From Methylomicrobium sp. wino1 (GTDB taxonomy: Bacteria; Pseudomonadota; Gammaproteobacteria; Methylococcales; Methylomonadaceae): a DNA stretch of 64,000 nt. The notes under the pieces were generated by a model. The model saw nothing but the letters and a program-made list of their open reading frames with translations, did no database searches and was not told the origin of the DNA. Within the stretch, counting starts at the first letter, position 1. Each line of letters begins with the position of its first letter. A program made the translations under genes and the position numbers. Below, piece by piece: positions 50,128 to 59,887 of the stretch. Location: positions 2,480,001 through 2,544,000 of the forward strand of contig NZ_CP024202.1 in the NCBI RefSeq assembly GCF_003932755.1. The letters run 5' to 3'.

Positions 50128-53118
50128 TTAAATTAACTTGGTCACAACAACAATCACGTTGCTGTAATTTAACGGCTCCTTCTCATCGGTCGTCACCCAT
50201 TCTATACGAACAGCCATCGCCCCACCTTCCAGATCTTCACAAGGACACTCAACGCTGATCTTATTCCGCCGATCCCAAATGGCCTGCAATTGCGTTATAA
50301 AAGAATCGAGTGAGCGTTTGACCAGCAATTCCGGAAGGCTGAATGCCAGCTTTTCTTTGTCGTCCGCTTTAAATAGGGCCATGGCCGCATTATTGATATA
50401 CAGCACCCGCACAGAGCTAGACAGCTTTTCTAGTTCTTGTGGATGCTTAAGCAGATAGTCTGTAAGATCGGTTACGCCTAGCTGACGAAGTTTCTGCAAA
50501 GCCAGTTCAACCTTGGAAAAGTCCTGCTCCCACATCGGTACAGGACTAAAATCGAATAAGCGCTTGTAGCGTTTTTCACTGCTGATGACCATCTGTTCGG
50601 CTTTTTTTCGCAGGGTGATATCTTCAAAACTAATGACTACGCCATCAATGACATTGTTGGTGGTGCGAAAGGGCAGGATACGGATAAAAAAACAGCGGCC
50701 TTTAGTATCGATAAACTCTGACTCATGCTTTTCGAGAGTTTTAAGTACCTGACTGGACATGGCCGTTAAATCCATGCTTTGCAAAGCGGAGGTGAAATGA
50801 GCAAGCGGGCGACCGATATCAGTGGCTTCTAGGTTAATAATGTCCTTTACTTTAGGTGTATAGCGACGGATACAGAAATAGGTGTCCAGAAAAAGAGTTG
50901 CGACCAGGGTGCTGTCAAACAGATTTTTCATGTCGTCATTAGCAGACTGTAATTCATCGATTCGGCTTTGCAGCTCTGTATTAACGGTCATCGCTTCTTC
51001 GTTCAGTGACTGCAACTCTTCTTTCGAAGTTTCCAGCTCTTCATTGGTGCTTTGCAATTCTTCATTGGTGGACTGAAGCTCTTCGTTGGTCGATTTGAGC
51101 TCTTCGTTGGAGGTTTCCAGTTCTTCGATAGTTGTTTGCAGATTTTCTTTTGTGAAATCCAGTTGCTGTTGCAAGATCTCGATTTCTTCTGTCGTTGACG
51201 GAATGTGCCTTGATTTTTTCTGTTTTAGCACGGTTTCCGGCGGCGTATCTTCAAAGGTCACCATGAGTAATCCGGGGGTGGAAACCTGCTCCAGAATGGG
51301 GCTGACCGTCATTTTTAAGCTGATTTGGCTGCCATCCTGTTGAATGGAATACACCTTTTTATGCACTTTTTTCTTGCTTAGAGCGGCTTGGCGTATCGCC
51401 GAAATCAGCTCAACTTTGAGTCCATGACGAGCCATTTCTACGATATTTACACTGATTTTTCCTTCCGCGGGTTCCAGATACCGACCTAATCGGCCATGCA
51501 CATAGATGATGTTACTGTTGGCATCAATAATGACGCAGGGCGGTGCCGAACTGTGCCTGAGAATGGCTTCAACTAGTTGCATCATACTCAATTCTTCTGC
51601 TTTTTGGATGACGCTGATTTTTTTTACGTCATCGTTGATGAACGGATGAGTCGTTTCATGAAGATGCAGCATTCTGGCAGCAGCATCTGTCGAAAGTTTT
51701 TTTCGAAATATTTTCCATTTTTTGTCCAATACGGTGAAAAAACGATCAGTCTGGCCGGTAGTTTCTGAAGGCCCCAGAAACATAATGCCACCCTCGTTTA
51801 GGCTGTAATGAAAGACCGGCAGGATTTTTTTTTGCAATTCCGGTCCGAAGTAAATCAATAGATTTCTGCAACTGATGATATCCAGCTTGGTAAAAGACGG
51901 ATCTTTAATAACATTCTGGGTAGCGAAAACCAGCGTTTCCCGGATTGACTTCTTGATTCTGTAACTTTCATCTTCCTTGATAAAAAAACGCTTGAGCCGT
52001 TCAGCTGAAACATCAAAAGTGATACCGGATAAATACAGCCCTCGTCTTGCCGCTTCAATCGCCGATTCATTAATATCGGTGCCGAAAATCTGGACATTGA
52101 TATGATGTTTTATATTATCCAGACATTCCTGAACAATGATGGCCATGGAATACGCTTCTTCACCAGTGCTGCATCCCGGTACCCATACGCGTAGCGTATA
52201 ATCGTTAGGTTTTTCATTCAGTAATGGCGGTAAAATCTTGTGCTGGAGAATATCGTAAGCTTCGGCGTCTCTAAAAAAACAAGTCACGCCAATCAGCAAT
52301 TCTTTTGCTAGCGAGGCCACTTCCTGATCATTTTTCTGTAAAAAAATTAAATAATCCGCCATGGCTTCAATGCGATGCAACTGCATCCGTCTCTGGATCC
52401 GTCGATAGATCGTATTTCTTTTATAAAACGAAAAATCATGTCCAGTCTGATTGCGGATAAGAATAAATATTTTTTGCAACAAACCTTCTGTATTTTCTTG
52501 ATGGTTGATAGCCGGCACTTTAATACTTCTTGGGTACTGGATATAACGAATTAACTTGGCTGGCATCTCGCCAGGTGACAGGATGTAATCAGCAACACCG
52601 GTATTAATTGCATTTTTAGGCATACCATTGTATTTGGCAGAGGCTTCTTCCTGCACTATCACCAACCCGTTTGCGGCTTTTATCTCTTTCAACCCCAAGC
52701 TACCATCGGAACCGGTGCCGGACAAAATAATACCGACGGCTTTTTCGCCTTGATCCTGGGCAAGTGAACGAAGAAAAAAATCAATGGGCAAGTGACTGGC
52801 ACGCGGCAGCTCCAGTTCCGTCAGCTGCAGTTTCTTATCAACGATGGATAAACTATTGTTGGGTGGAATGACATAAATGGTGTTCGGCTCAACCCGCATA
52901 CCGTCAGTAATCTGAACGACTTTAATCTCCGTCTGCTTTTGCAGTAACTCAGGCAATAGACTGACGTGGCTAGGATCCAAATGCACCACGACAATAAAGG
53001 CGAGTTCTTGGTCTGGGGGCATGGCTTTAAAAAACTGTTGCAGTGCTTCCAGGCCACCCGCTGAAGCGCCAATACCCACAATAGGAAAATCTTTGTGCTC
53101 TAATGGATTCATTTTCAT
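50128..53118 (-). CDS. CheB-CheR fusion with coiled coil and PAS domains
   Basis: A 996-residue chemosensory-type protein. Residues 1-190 are CheB methylesterase with Ser19 (GIGASAGGLEAL), His46 (VVVHLDPSH) and Asp (SGTGSDGSLGLKEI). It has no receiver in front. Residues about 215-480 are CheR methyltransferase (KELLIGVTCFFRDAEAYDIL, VWVPGCSTGEEAYSMA, FGTDINESAIEAARRG, ISCRNLLIYFGPELQKKIL). A PAS-like segment follows. Then comes a long coiled coil built of repeated S/T-NEEL heptads (TIEELETSNEELKSTNEELQ and onwards), then PAS_10 and PAS domains. No receptor or CheA gene is nearby, so a signalling role outside flagellar chemotaxis is likely. Confidence 0.93.
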   Translation of the reverse strand: MKMNPLEHKDFPIVGIGASAGGLEALQQFFKAMPPDQELAFIVVVHLDPSHVSLLPELLQKQTEIKVVQITDGMRVEPNTIYVIPPNNSLSIVDKKLQLTELELPRASHLPIDFFLRSLAQDQGEKAVGIILSGTGSDGSLGLKEIKAANGLVIVQEEASAKYNGMPKNAINTGVADYILSPGEMPAKLIRYIQYPRSIKVPAINHQENTEGLLQKIFILIRNQTGHDFSFYKRNTIYRRIQRRMQLHRIEAMADYLIFLQKNDQEVASLAKELLIGVTCFFRDAEAYDILQHKILPPLLNEKPNDYTLRVWVPGCSTGEEAYSMAIIVQECLDNIKHHINVQIFGTDINESAIEAARRGLYLSGITFDVSAERLKRFFIKEDESYRIKKSIRETLVFATQNVIKDPSFTKLDIISCRNLLIYFGPELQKKILPVFHYSLNEGGIMFLGPSETTGQTDRFFTVLDKKWKIFRKKLSTDAAARMLHLHETTHPFINDDVKKISVIQKAEELSMMQLVEAILRHSSAPPCVIIDANSNIIYVHGRLGRYLEPAEGKISVNIVEMARHGLKVELISAIRQAALSKKKVHKKVYSIQQDGSQISLKMTVSPILEQVSTPGLLMVTFEDTPPETVLKQKKSRHIPSTTEEIEILQQQLDFTKENLQTTIEELETSNEELKSTNEELQSTNEELQSTNEELETSKEELQSLNEEAMTVNTELQSRIDELQSANDDMKNLFDSTLVATLFLDTYFCIRRYTPKVKDIINLEATDIGRPLAHFTSALQSMDLTAMSSQVLKTLEKHESEFIDTKGRCFFIRILPFRTTNNVIDGVVISFEDITLRKKAEQMVISSEKRYKRLFDFSPVPMWEQDFSKVELALQKLRQLGVTDLTDYLLKHPQELEKLSSSVRVLYINNAAMALFKADDKEKLAFSLPELLVKRSLDSFITQLQAIWDRRNKISVECPCEDLEGGAMAVRIEWVTTDEKEPLNYSNVIVVVTKLI

Positions 53119-53577
53119 AGATCAGGGCAGTTAATTTATTAAAAAGATAGCGATTAAAAGGGGCTCGGTATTTTATGTATGCATTTAAGATCTGCCTTAA
53201 CCACGCTTTTGATATGAGATGGGCCTACTTGGTTAGATAGCAGTGTCGAATTTTTATCCAATCAATAAATATGGAACTATCATGTTAAATAATAACGTAA
53301 CTATCACCGTGCATAAAATTAGCTTGCTCGGAAGTGAAGGAAGAACTCAGACACTAATCCGAGAAGCCAACATCTCCCAAGTGTTGATGTTCGCGGTTAA
53401 GCTCAATTCGAGATGACCAGATTCTGGTAGTGAAGTTACGGGTTTTTGCCATGGTTTAACTGATGGGTATTACCCTTTCCGTGGACGTAAGTCTGATCTC
53501 TTATTCGAGAGCTCAGGCTCGCTGACCGAGGGGAATATGGAAACGGGGTTGTATATCTATTTTGGTGCGCTGCATAA
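53119..53577. other. Intergenic region
   Basis: No gene recognised on either strand. It contains the upstream region of the CheB-CheR gene and short direct repeats around 53430 and 53480 without clear meaning. Confidence 0.4.
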
Positions 53578-53920
53578 ATGAATCCAATCCTCTCTATTAG
53601 ATTTTTTGCCACTGAAGCCGGTAGAGAGCCTGTAAGGGAATGGTTGAAAGGATTATCTGCCCAAGATAAAAAAACGATTGGCGAAGATATTAAAAGGTAC
53701 AATTTGGTTGGCCTCTCGGCATGCCGTTAGACGATCATCTCGAAGGCGATATTTGGGAAGTTCGAATTAAGCTTGAAAACCGGATTGCGCGCTTTCTATT
53801 TGTCATCGATAAACAAACGATGATTTTGCTGCATGGCTTTATCAAAAAAGTCAAAAAACACCGAAGCAAGAACTCGATTTGGCAAAACAAAGATTGAAAG
53901 CATTACGAGGTAAACAATGA
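53578..53920 (+). pseudogene. HigB-like (phage Gp49-type) toxin, two frameshifts
   Basis: Spliced reading: MNPILSIRFFATEAGREPVR, EWLKGLSAQDKKTIGEDIK, then frame 2 QFGWPLGMPLDDHLEGDIWE, RIARFLFVIDKQTMILLHGF, IKKVKK, then frame 3 PKQELDLAKQRLKALRGKQ. This is the Gp49/HigB RelE-superfamily toxin. The lesions lie near 53694 and 53850. The HigA-like gene overlaps its end (ATGA). Such toxins cut mRNA on the ribosome; this one is inactive. Confidence 0.85.
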
Positions 53921-54218
53921 ACGTCAGCACAAAGAGAATCCTCACATCGGCAATGACTTCGATGACTTCCTGAGCGAAGAAACCATTCTTGATGAAATTA
54001 CAGCGGCAGCAGCCAAACGGGTCATTGCCTGGCAAATTGCAGAAGGCATGAGTGCAAATAAGCTCAGCAAAACGGCCATGGCAAAAAAAATGCACACCAG
54101 CAGAGCTTCGCTCAATCGGTTGCTGGATGAAGAGGATACCAGTTTAACCTTGACCACCTTAGTGAGCGCCGCTACCGGACTGGGTAAAAAAGTAAAAATA
54201 GAGTTGGAGCCCATGTGA
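53917..54218 (+). pseudogene. HigA-like XRE antitoxin, one frameshift
   Basis: ATG 53917 reads MNVSTK and then needs one extra base to continue ENPHIGNDFDDFLSEETILD, EITAAAAKRVIAWQIAEGMS, KTAMAKKMHTSRASLNRLLD (helix-turn-helix) and LTTLVSAATGLGKKVKIELE. A base is missing from the A run near 53936. The rest of the gene is perfect, so translation from an internal start at 54048 could still give the HTH part. Confidence 0.8.
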
Positions 54219-54586
54219 ACTTTGTGCGGACATGGGTATAGTTTTAGGCTTAAAACGGCCCGTTGCTGCCTGCCACTCGATGTAATCCAATGGCGGCAAT
54301 TTGGCGTTTTCTACATTCGCAAGGTGTAAACATTGGTCTGCATTCTATTCATTTGAAGCATACCTGATTGTTACTTATTTACGAAGGAACCCTTAAGGTC
54401 CACCCGACCGGGTTGATAAAAACGTCTGTACGATTCCCGCAGGAATCGGCCGCCGGATGATGCAGACTCGCGGCGGCTAAGGATTATCACTGAAACGCAG
54501 TTATCACGGTTAAAATATTTCGCTTTTTCCAAGTTCGATCAGGGTATTCGACGCCTTGTCCCGTTCATGCTTCATAAACTAATCCG
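54219..54586. other. Intergenic region with hairpins
   Basis: No gene. It contains two hairpins, GATTCC-CGCA-GGAATC (about 54432) and GCCGCC...GGCGGC (about 54449-54478). Confidence 0.4.
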
Positions 54587-54877
54587 GTGAACACGCTCAG
54601 ACTTATTTTAGGCGACCAGCTTAGATGTTCAGTCAGAGCACCGTGCGATACCGGCTCCTCGTCCTACGTCGTGCCGATGATGGAGATCGAAAATGAGACG
54701 ACCCATGTCAAGCATCACAAGCATACCCGATTACCAATAAGCTTCAGCCAATTTCAGCAGGCGTCCGGGCATCGGTGGCGTATGAACCGATGCAATCACT
54801 ACACGCGGCACCAGCTTCTCCAATTAGAAGCGGCGATTAAAACAGGAGAAAAAATAAGCAACAGTAACATAGGGCGC
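54587..54877 (+). pseudogene. Photolyase-related protein fragment
   Basis: GTG 54587 opens MNTLRLILGDQLRCSVRAPC and DTGSSSYVVPMMEIENETTH, then VKHHKH, the N-terminus of the deoxyribodipyrimidine photolyase-related (cryptochrome-like) family, normally about 500 residues. After this the similarity stops and the frame runs antisense into the PfpI gene. Only the first 50 residues or so remain. Confidence 0.6.
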
Positions 54878-55399
54878 TCAACGGGATGCCAATGTATCGA
54901 TAATGGTGCGGCAAAAATCCGGCAGATCGCCAGGACGACGCGAGGTTATCAGCATGCCGTCGCGAACGACCGGTTCATCCACCCACTCGGCCCCAGCATT
55001 TGTCAGGTCGTCCTTGATCGAATAAAAGCTAGTGGCTTTTTTGTTCTTGAGTATGCCAGCGGAGACAAGCAGCCAAGGTCCATGACAAATTGCCGCGACA
55101 AGTTTTTCCTGTTGGTGAATGGCATAAGTGAATCTGAGCATTTCCGGACTGCGCCGCATATGATCAGGGGCATAGCCTCCTGGTATGATTAAGGCGTCAA
55201 ATTCTTCGGGTGTCACGTCGCAGATTACACGATCCGCTTTCGCTGGCAGACCATGCTTGCTACGATAGGTCTTTATTTCCACACTGATGACGACTATTTC
55301 AGCGCCTTCTTCCATCATCCGGTAACGCGGATACCAAAATTCCAAATCCTCATAATATTCCGCCAGGAACAGTGCGATTTTCTTACCTGCCAGTTTCAT
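54878..55399 (-). CDS. DJ-1/PfpI-family protein
   Basis: A 173-residue class I glutamine amidotransferase-like protein from ATG 55399 (GGAGG upstream). MKLAGKKIALFLAEYYEDLE is the first strand and helix, FDALIIPGGYAPDHMRR the nucleophile-facing loop, and EKLVAAICHGPWLLVSAGI the nucleophile elbow with Cys followed by His. Family members act as proteases, glyoxalases or deglycases in stress. The neighbourhood (OsmC) supports a stress role. The substrate is not assignable. Confidence 0.9.
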   Translation of the reverse strand: MKLAGKKIALFLAEYYEDLEFWYPRYRMMEEGAEIVVISVEIKTYRSKHGLPAKADRVICDVTPEEFDALIIPGGYAPDHMRRSPEMLRFTYAIHQQEKLVAAICHGPWLLVSAGILKNKKATSFYSIKDDLTNAGAEWVDEPVVRDGMLITSRRPGDLPDFCRTIIDTLASR

Positions 55400-55437
55400 G
55401 TTTTTGTCCTCCAAAAGAAATTAGGTGGATATTGATT

Positions 55438-55642
55438 AGGAACGTGTATTTTTTAAGTTATGCAACCGACGTAGGTCTTTTGTCCGTCTTCTGCGTTACC
55501 TATATGGATATGGGTAAGGGGCGTAAGCAGGGGCGGAAGCTTTGTGCAAAAAGTTTCATAGCCTGCTATGCGCCTGTTTGCGCGCCTTGAATACGAACAA
55601 AAATCCTACGTCGGTTGCCTTACTTATTTCATGCCCGTTCCT
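55438..55642. mobile_element. 205-bp MITE-like element
   Basis: Both ends read AGGAACG inwards and share an inner exact 14-bp inverted repeat (GCAACCGACGTAGG), with partial matching over about 50 bases. There is no coding capacity. A clear target duplication is not visible. Confidence 0.65.
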
Positions 55643-56148
55643 TAGATTGAGAAAAACGTGCTGCGACTTTGCGCTGGCAAAAGCTGGCGGCTAGCATGTC
55701 AAGGCCTATAGAACAAGCTCCTTATCCAAGGAAATCGGCTTCTTCGCAGTCTTTCATCCAGCCTGGATAAGCATACGCCTAACGATCGTCAAGCGTTGCC
55801 GACAGAATCATGCCGATGACTCGGCACCATAGATGTGCGCCGCCGAGCGGAATGAGGGATCGATGGCGGCCCGGAAGCCGTTTTCACACGGTCCCGTAGA
55901 CAGTCGATCTGGATTGCCGATATGCATGTGCTGGTTGGGAGGCACTACATAGGGCTGCGGCAAATGACATCTCCGGCTTCCGAATGGGCAACCGGCAGGG
56001 ATCCTGCGCCAGCTCCCCGGACTGGGCTGGCCGACACGGGGTGAAACGCTGTGTGGCGGTCAGCACGAAGGCTCCACGGCGGATGCGCAACGGATACCAA
56101 AGGCCATTGCCGAATGACCCGCTGCTAGCCCGAGACCCTGGCCAGCCG
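55643..56148. other. Intergenic region
   Basis: GC-rich sequence without a supportable gene. Short reading frames on both strands have no coding sense. Possibly eroded gene material. Confidence 0.35.
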
Positions 56149-56574
56149 TTAAATGAGCTTGGCCCGGAGTGTTATTTCAGCGCCGGTGAGGAGTTGCGAT
56201 ACCGGGCAATTGGTTTTCGCGTCCTCGGCGAATTTCTGAAAGGTCGCTGAATCCACCCCGGGAACATCACCTTCCGTATTCAGGTCAATCGCAGTAATCT
56301 TAAATCCCTCACCGGCCTTTTCGAGATGAACGTTCGCCGTCGTTTCGATTCGATTGGGCTTATGCCCCGACTGCGAAAGGCCATGAGCGAGCGCCATGGA
56401 AAAACACCCTGCATGAGCTGCACCGATGAGTTCTTCAGGATTCGTCCCCTTTCCATCTTTAAATCGGGAGGAGAACGAATAATCTCCCGCGAAGGCGCCG
56501 CTGCCCAATCGCATATTCCCATTTCCCTCTTGTAGATCGCCTTCCCAGATTGCTGATGCATTTCGTACTGACAT
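56149..56574 (-). CDS. osmC: OsmC-family peroxiredoxin-like protein
   Basis: A 141-residue thiol peroxidase from ATG 56574, chosen because GGAGG stands 8 bases upstream. MSVRNASAIWEGDLQEGNGN is followed by GTNPEELIGAAHAGCFSMAL (peroxidatic Cys) and NCPVSQLLTGAEITLRAKLI (resolving Cys). It reduces organic hydroperoxides in the cytoplasm as a domain-swapped dimer. Length is normal. A DUF2934 gene lies just upstream on the same strand. Confidence 0.92.
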   Translation of the reverse strand: MSVRNASAIWEGDLQEGNGNMRLGSGAFAGDYSFSSRFKDGKGTNPEELIGAAHAGCFSMALAHGLSQSGHKPNRIETTANVHLEKAGEGFKITAIDLNTEGDVPGVDSATFQKFAEDAKTNCPVSQLLTGAEITLRAKLI

Positions 56575-56605
56575 AATGACCTCCGTAATGATATCCGCCA
56601 ACAAA

Positions 56606-56794
56606 TTATCGATCCAAGCCGCGACAGACCGCATCAAGCCAGTCATCAAGTTTGCCGCCTGACTCAAATTCTCGCTTTTTAGCCTTGTAATAAACAATCC
56701 CGAAGTCACGATCCGAGCAATTTAGCGTATTGATGGATTGTCCTGGATCCGAAGCGAATTCGGGGTTATTTTTTAAATTGGAAGCTATTTTCAA
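56606..56794 (-). CDS. DUF2934-like small protein
   Basis: A 62-residue protein. The C-terminal half IVYYKAKKREFESGGKLDDW, then LDAVCRGLDR, fits the DUF2934 pattern (aromatic-rich helix, KRGFxxG, DDWLxAE), although the final AE is replaced. The N-terminus (KNNPEFASDPGQSINTL) is disordered. DUF2934 genes are frequent near stress genes; here it precedes osmC by about 30 bases. It could be slightly truncated. Confidence 0.55.
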   Translation of the reverse strand: MKIASNLKNNPEFASDPGQSINTLNCSDRDFGIVYYKAKKREFESGGKLDDWLDAVCRGLDR

Positions 56795-57856
56795 CTTCAG
56801 CTAGGGTTGAACGATTTGCATGGTCTAGCAACTCATGCTCAAAAAATGTATTGCTCTCGATTATCCCAAGCCCCCAAAAAAAAGGAAATAAGTATAAATA
56901 CTTATTCAATGCTAACTACGCATGCTTGGGGAAATTGCAGAATTCGGAAAAAATCGTACTCTACTACCTTTTATTCCTGAACGATTTTTCAATCAAAAGG
57001 GAGTGAGTCGTAGCCGACCAGCTGCAACCCTTACGCAATGCGGGACGTGTCAGGTTGGAGTATACTTCAGCCAGACGTCAGACTTGAGCTGGAAATCTCG
57101 TCAGATTTGGGGCTGTTCCAGTAGCAGTCGTCTTAATTCGGTGCCACAAATAAAATGCATAAGAGCGCATGATGGGCAGATTTTTCATCCTGCACAATAT
57201 GCAGTTGAATATACATCGACCGCCCTTTAAGAATAGGAAACGATAGACTGGAATAGGTCCAGATTTTGTAAAAACGCCGAAAAGATGAAATTCCCGAGGG
57301 GTTTTACCCCGTTCTGTTGAGCTTAAGCCATCCTGAGTGGCTAACGTTTCTGAAAGGTGTCTACTGGCTTATCGACCTGGGTTGCCCGAATTGGTGCTGA
57401 GAGTCATCGGTAATAGGTAAAAAAAGCAATAAATGGCTATCAGGCCGCCATTGCGAAAGCTTGCGTAGTAAGGCGTTTTCGCGACAGCAAAACGCCGATA
57501 TTCTTCAAAGCAGCGGCGGATTGCGTATCCGAGAATCCGCTTTTCCGGGTTAAGCTTTCTCGTCTGCTTCGTCTCGGCGCATACCGCTGCCTCATTCTCC
57601 TTACCAACCGATGTTACCCGGGCCGCAATGTTTGAAGTTCGGCATAAGTGCGCTGGATTGCCTTAATGTAGCGGTTAGCCCTTTTGGCGCTTTTCGGCCG
57701 GGAAACCTCCTGTCCCGCGCCCCATTCTTTCGGCTTATCGGGCGGCACCGAAAATCCACATAATCCAATCATTAGGAACCGAAACACTTCCCGGCATTCT
57801 AACCTTACAAATTAATCCGAAAGTTCCGAATTCATTCAACGCCGGAGGACAACGCC
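56795..57856. other. Long intergenic region before aconitase
   Basis: No gene supported over about 1 kb. It holds dispersed repeat copy 3 (56937-56961), an AT-rich start and a CCCGAGGGGTTTTACCCC block near 57293. The GCCGGAGGACAACGCC stretch just before 57857 is the aconitase ribosome site. Confidence 0.4.
56937..56961 (+). repeat. Dispersed repeat copy 3
   Basis: GCAGAATTCGGAAAAAAT followed by CGTACTC, the same start as the copies at 10226-10261 and 20337-20370; similarity fades after this. Confidence 0.65.
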
Positions 57857-59803
57857 ATGGGTAAAAACGTAACGCAGAAGCTGATCGAAAGTCATGCCGT
57901 CGAAAAAATCACACTTTCCGGCGATGAGATCGGCTTGAAAATCGATCAAACGCTCACGCAGGATGCCACCGGCACTCTGGTCATGCTGGAATTCGAAGCA
58001 TTGGGGATTCCGCGTGTGCGGACCGAACTCTCCGTCCAGTATGTGGACCATAACCTGCTCCAGGAGGATTCCAAAAACCCCGACGACCATCTTTTTTTGC
58101 GCAGCGCCTGCAAGAAATTCGGTCTCTGGTTCAGCCGGCCCGGCAACGGGGTCAGCCATCCGGTACACATGGAACGCTTCGGCATCCCCGGCAAAACCCT
58201 GCTGGGTTCGGACAGCCATAGTTGCGCGGCCGGTTCCTTGGGCATGCTGGCGATCGGCGCCGGCGGCCTGGAAGTAGCCATGGCGATGGCCGGCGAGCCG
58301 TTTTTCATTAAAAAACCCAAAGTATGGGGAGTCAAACTCACGGGAAAACTTCCCGACTGGGTCAGCGCCAAGGACGTGATTCTGGAAATGCTGCGCCGCC
58401 ACGGCGTTGACGGTGGGGCAGGCAAGATCGCCGAATACTACGGGCCGGGATTGCAATCGTTGACCGCCATGGACCGCCATGTCATCGCCAACATGGGCGC
58501 CGAACTCGGCGCGACCACAAGCGTTTTCCCGGCGGATGACGCGGTGCGGCATTTCCTGAAAAGTCAGGGGCGCGAGCGGGACTTTCGCGAGATTCTAGCG
58601 GACGAGGAAGCCGAATACGACGAATACGAAGAGATCGATTTATCGGCTTTGGAGCCTCTGATTGCGCTGCCCAGCAGCCCGGGACGCGTCGTTCCCGTGC
58701 GCGAGGTAGCGGGCCGGGAAATCTACCAGGCCTATATCGGCTCGTCCGCCAATCCGGGCCTGCGCGACTTTTTCGTAGCGGCCATGATCGTCGACGGCAA
58801 ACAGGTTCATGATAGGGTTTCCTTCGACGTCAATCCGACTTCCCGACAGATTCTGGAAAATATGATGGATATGGGGGTTCTGGGAAAGCTTATCCATGCC
58901 GGAGCCCGCCTTCATCAGGCAGGCTGCGGAGGTTGCATCGGCATGGGACAGGCGCCGGCTACGGACCGCATCAGCCTGCGTACCGTGCCCCGAAATTTTC
59001 CAGGCCGTTCGGGTACGAAAGAAGACCAAGTGTATTTATGCAGTCCTGAAACGGCAACGGCTTCGGCGTTAACCGGCGTAATCACCGATCCCCGCGAGCT
59101 AGGCATGTACTATCTCCGATTTACGGAGCCTGACACGGTGATCCTCAACACGGAGATGCTGATCGAACCGCTACCGGAAGGGGAGCCGTTTGCGCTGGAA
59201 AAAGGCCCCAACATCAAACCGCTGCCCGATTTGGAAGCGCTGCCCGATTCGCTGGAAGGGCCGGTCCTGTTGAGAGTGGGGGATGACATTTCCACCGATG
59301 AAATCATGCCTGCCGGCGCCAAAGTATTGCCCTACCGCAGCAATATTCCGGCCATCAGCCGCTTTGTGTTCAGCCAGATCGATGAAACCTATTACGACAG
59401 GGCGATGAGTTTTCAGAAACAGGGATCGTTTGTTGTCGGCGGTGCCAATTACGGCCAAGGATCGAGCCGCGAACACGCCGCTTTAGCCCCACGCTATTTG
59501 GGCGTCAAGGCGGTCATCGCCAAAGGTTTTTCCCGGATACATTTGCAGAATCTGAGCAATTTCGGCATTCTGCCGTTGATTTTTGCCGATCCTGAGGATT
59601 GGAACAGGATCGAGCAGGGCGACTGTCTTTCCCTTCCCGATGTGCGCTCCGCCATCCGGAAAGGCAAAAGCGTTCGCGTGGTCAATCTGAGCAAGGATGA
59701 AACCTACGAAGCCGAGCACCGGATGTCGCCGCATGAAGTGGAAATGGTGCTGGCGGGCAGCCTGATCAATCTGGTTAAACAGAAAGGGCTGAGTTCGGCA
59801 TAA
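57857..59803 (+). CDS. Aconitate hydratase, short form
   Basis: A 648-residue [4Fe-4S] hydro-lyase converting citrate to isocitrate in the TCA or glyoxylate cycle. Start at ATG 57857 with GGAGG upstream. Large domains 1-3 carry GSDSHSCAAGSLGML (first cluster Cys) and QAGCGGCIGMGQAP (the Cys pair). The swivel domain has DDISTDEIMPAGAKVLPYRS and NYGQGSSREHAALAPRYLG with the substrate-binding Ser/Arg. The length matches the shorter mitochondrial/archaeal-like type rather than the 890-residue AcnA or 860-residue AcnB. It may be an additional isozyme. ftsH follows after 84 bp. Confidence 0.93.
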   Translation: MGKNVTQKLIESHAVEKITLSGDEIGLKIDQTLTQDATGTLVMLEFEALGIPRVRTELSVQYVDHNLLQEDSKNPDDHLFLRSACKKFGLWFSRPGNGVSHPVHMERFGIPGKTLLGSDSHSCAAGSLGMLAIGAGGLEVAMAMAGEPFFIKKPKVWGVKLTGKLPDWVSAKDVILEMLRRHGVDGGAGKIAEYYGPGLQSLTAMDRHVIANMGAELGATTSVFPADDAVRHFLKSQGRERDFREILADEEAEYDEYEEIDLSALEPLIALPSSPGRVVPVREVAGREIYQAYIGSSANPGLRDFFVAAMIVDGKQVHDRVSFDVNPTSRQILENMMDMGVLGKLIHAGARLHQAGCGGCIGMGQAPATDRISLRTVPRNFPGRSGTKEDQVYLCSPETATASALTGVITDPRELGMYYLRFTEPDTVILNTEMLIEPLPEGEPFALEKGPNIKPLPDLEALPDSLEGPVLLRVGDDISTDEIMPAGAKVLPYRSNIPAISRFVFSQIDETYYDRAMSFQKQGSFVVGGANYGQGSSREHAALAPRYLGVKAVIAKGFSRIHLQNLSNFGILPLIFADPEDWNRIEQGDCLSLPDVRSAIRKGKSVRVVNLSKDETYEAEHRMSPHEVEMVLAGSLINLVKQKGLSSA

Positions 59804-59887
59804 AGACAAAGCCCTTGTCCGCCTTCACTGAATGCCGTTGCTTTTGGACTATACGGCTGACAAATTTTATGAAAGGAGTAAGTCGAT

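Noticed and set aside
54878..55192. Extension of the photolyase-related fragment across the PfpI gene
   Set aside because: The similarity ends before 54880; the rest is the antisense of the PfpI gene.
56922..57230. A 102-codon plus-strand reading frame
   Set aside because: It begins in dispersed repeat sequence, has no ribosome site and no coding-like composition.
57836..59809. Long minus-strand frames opposite the aconitase gene
   Set aside because: They mirror the codon pattern of the real gene; no ribosome sites or recognisable motifs.
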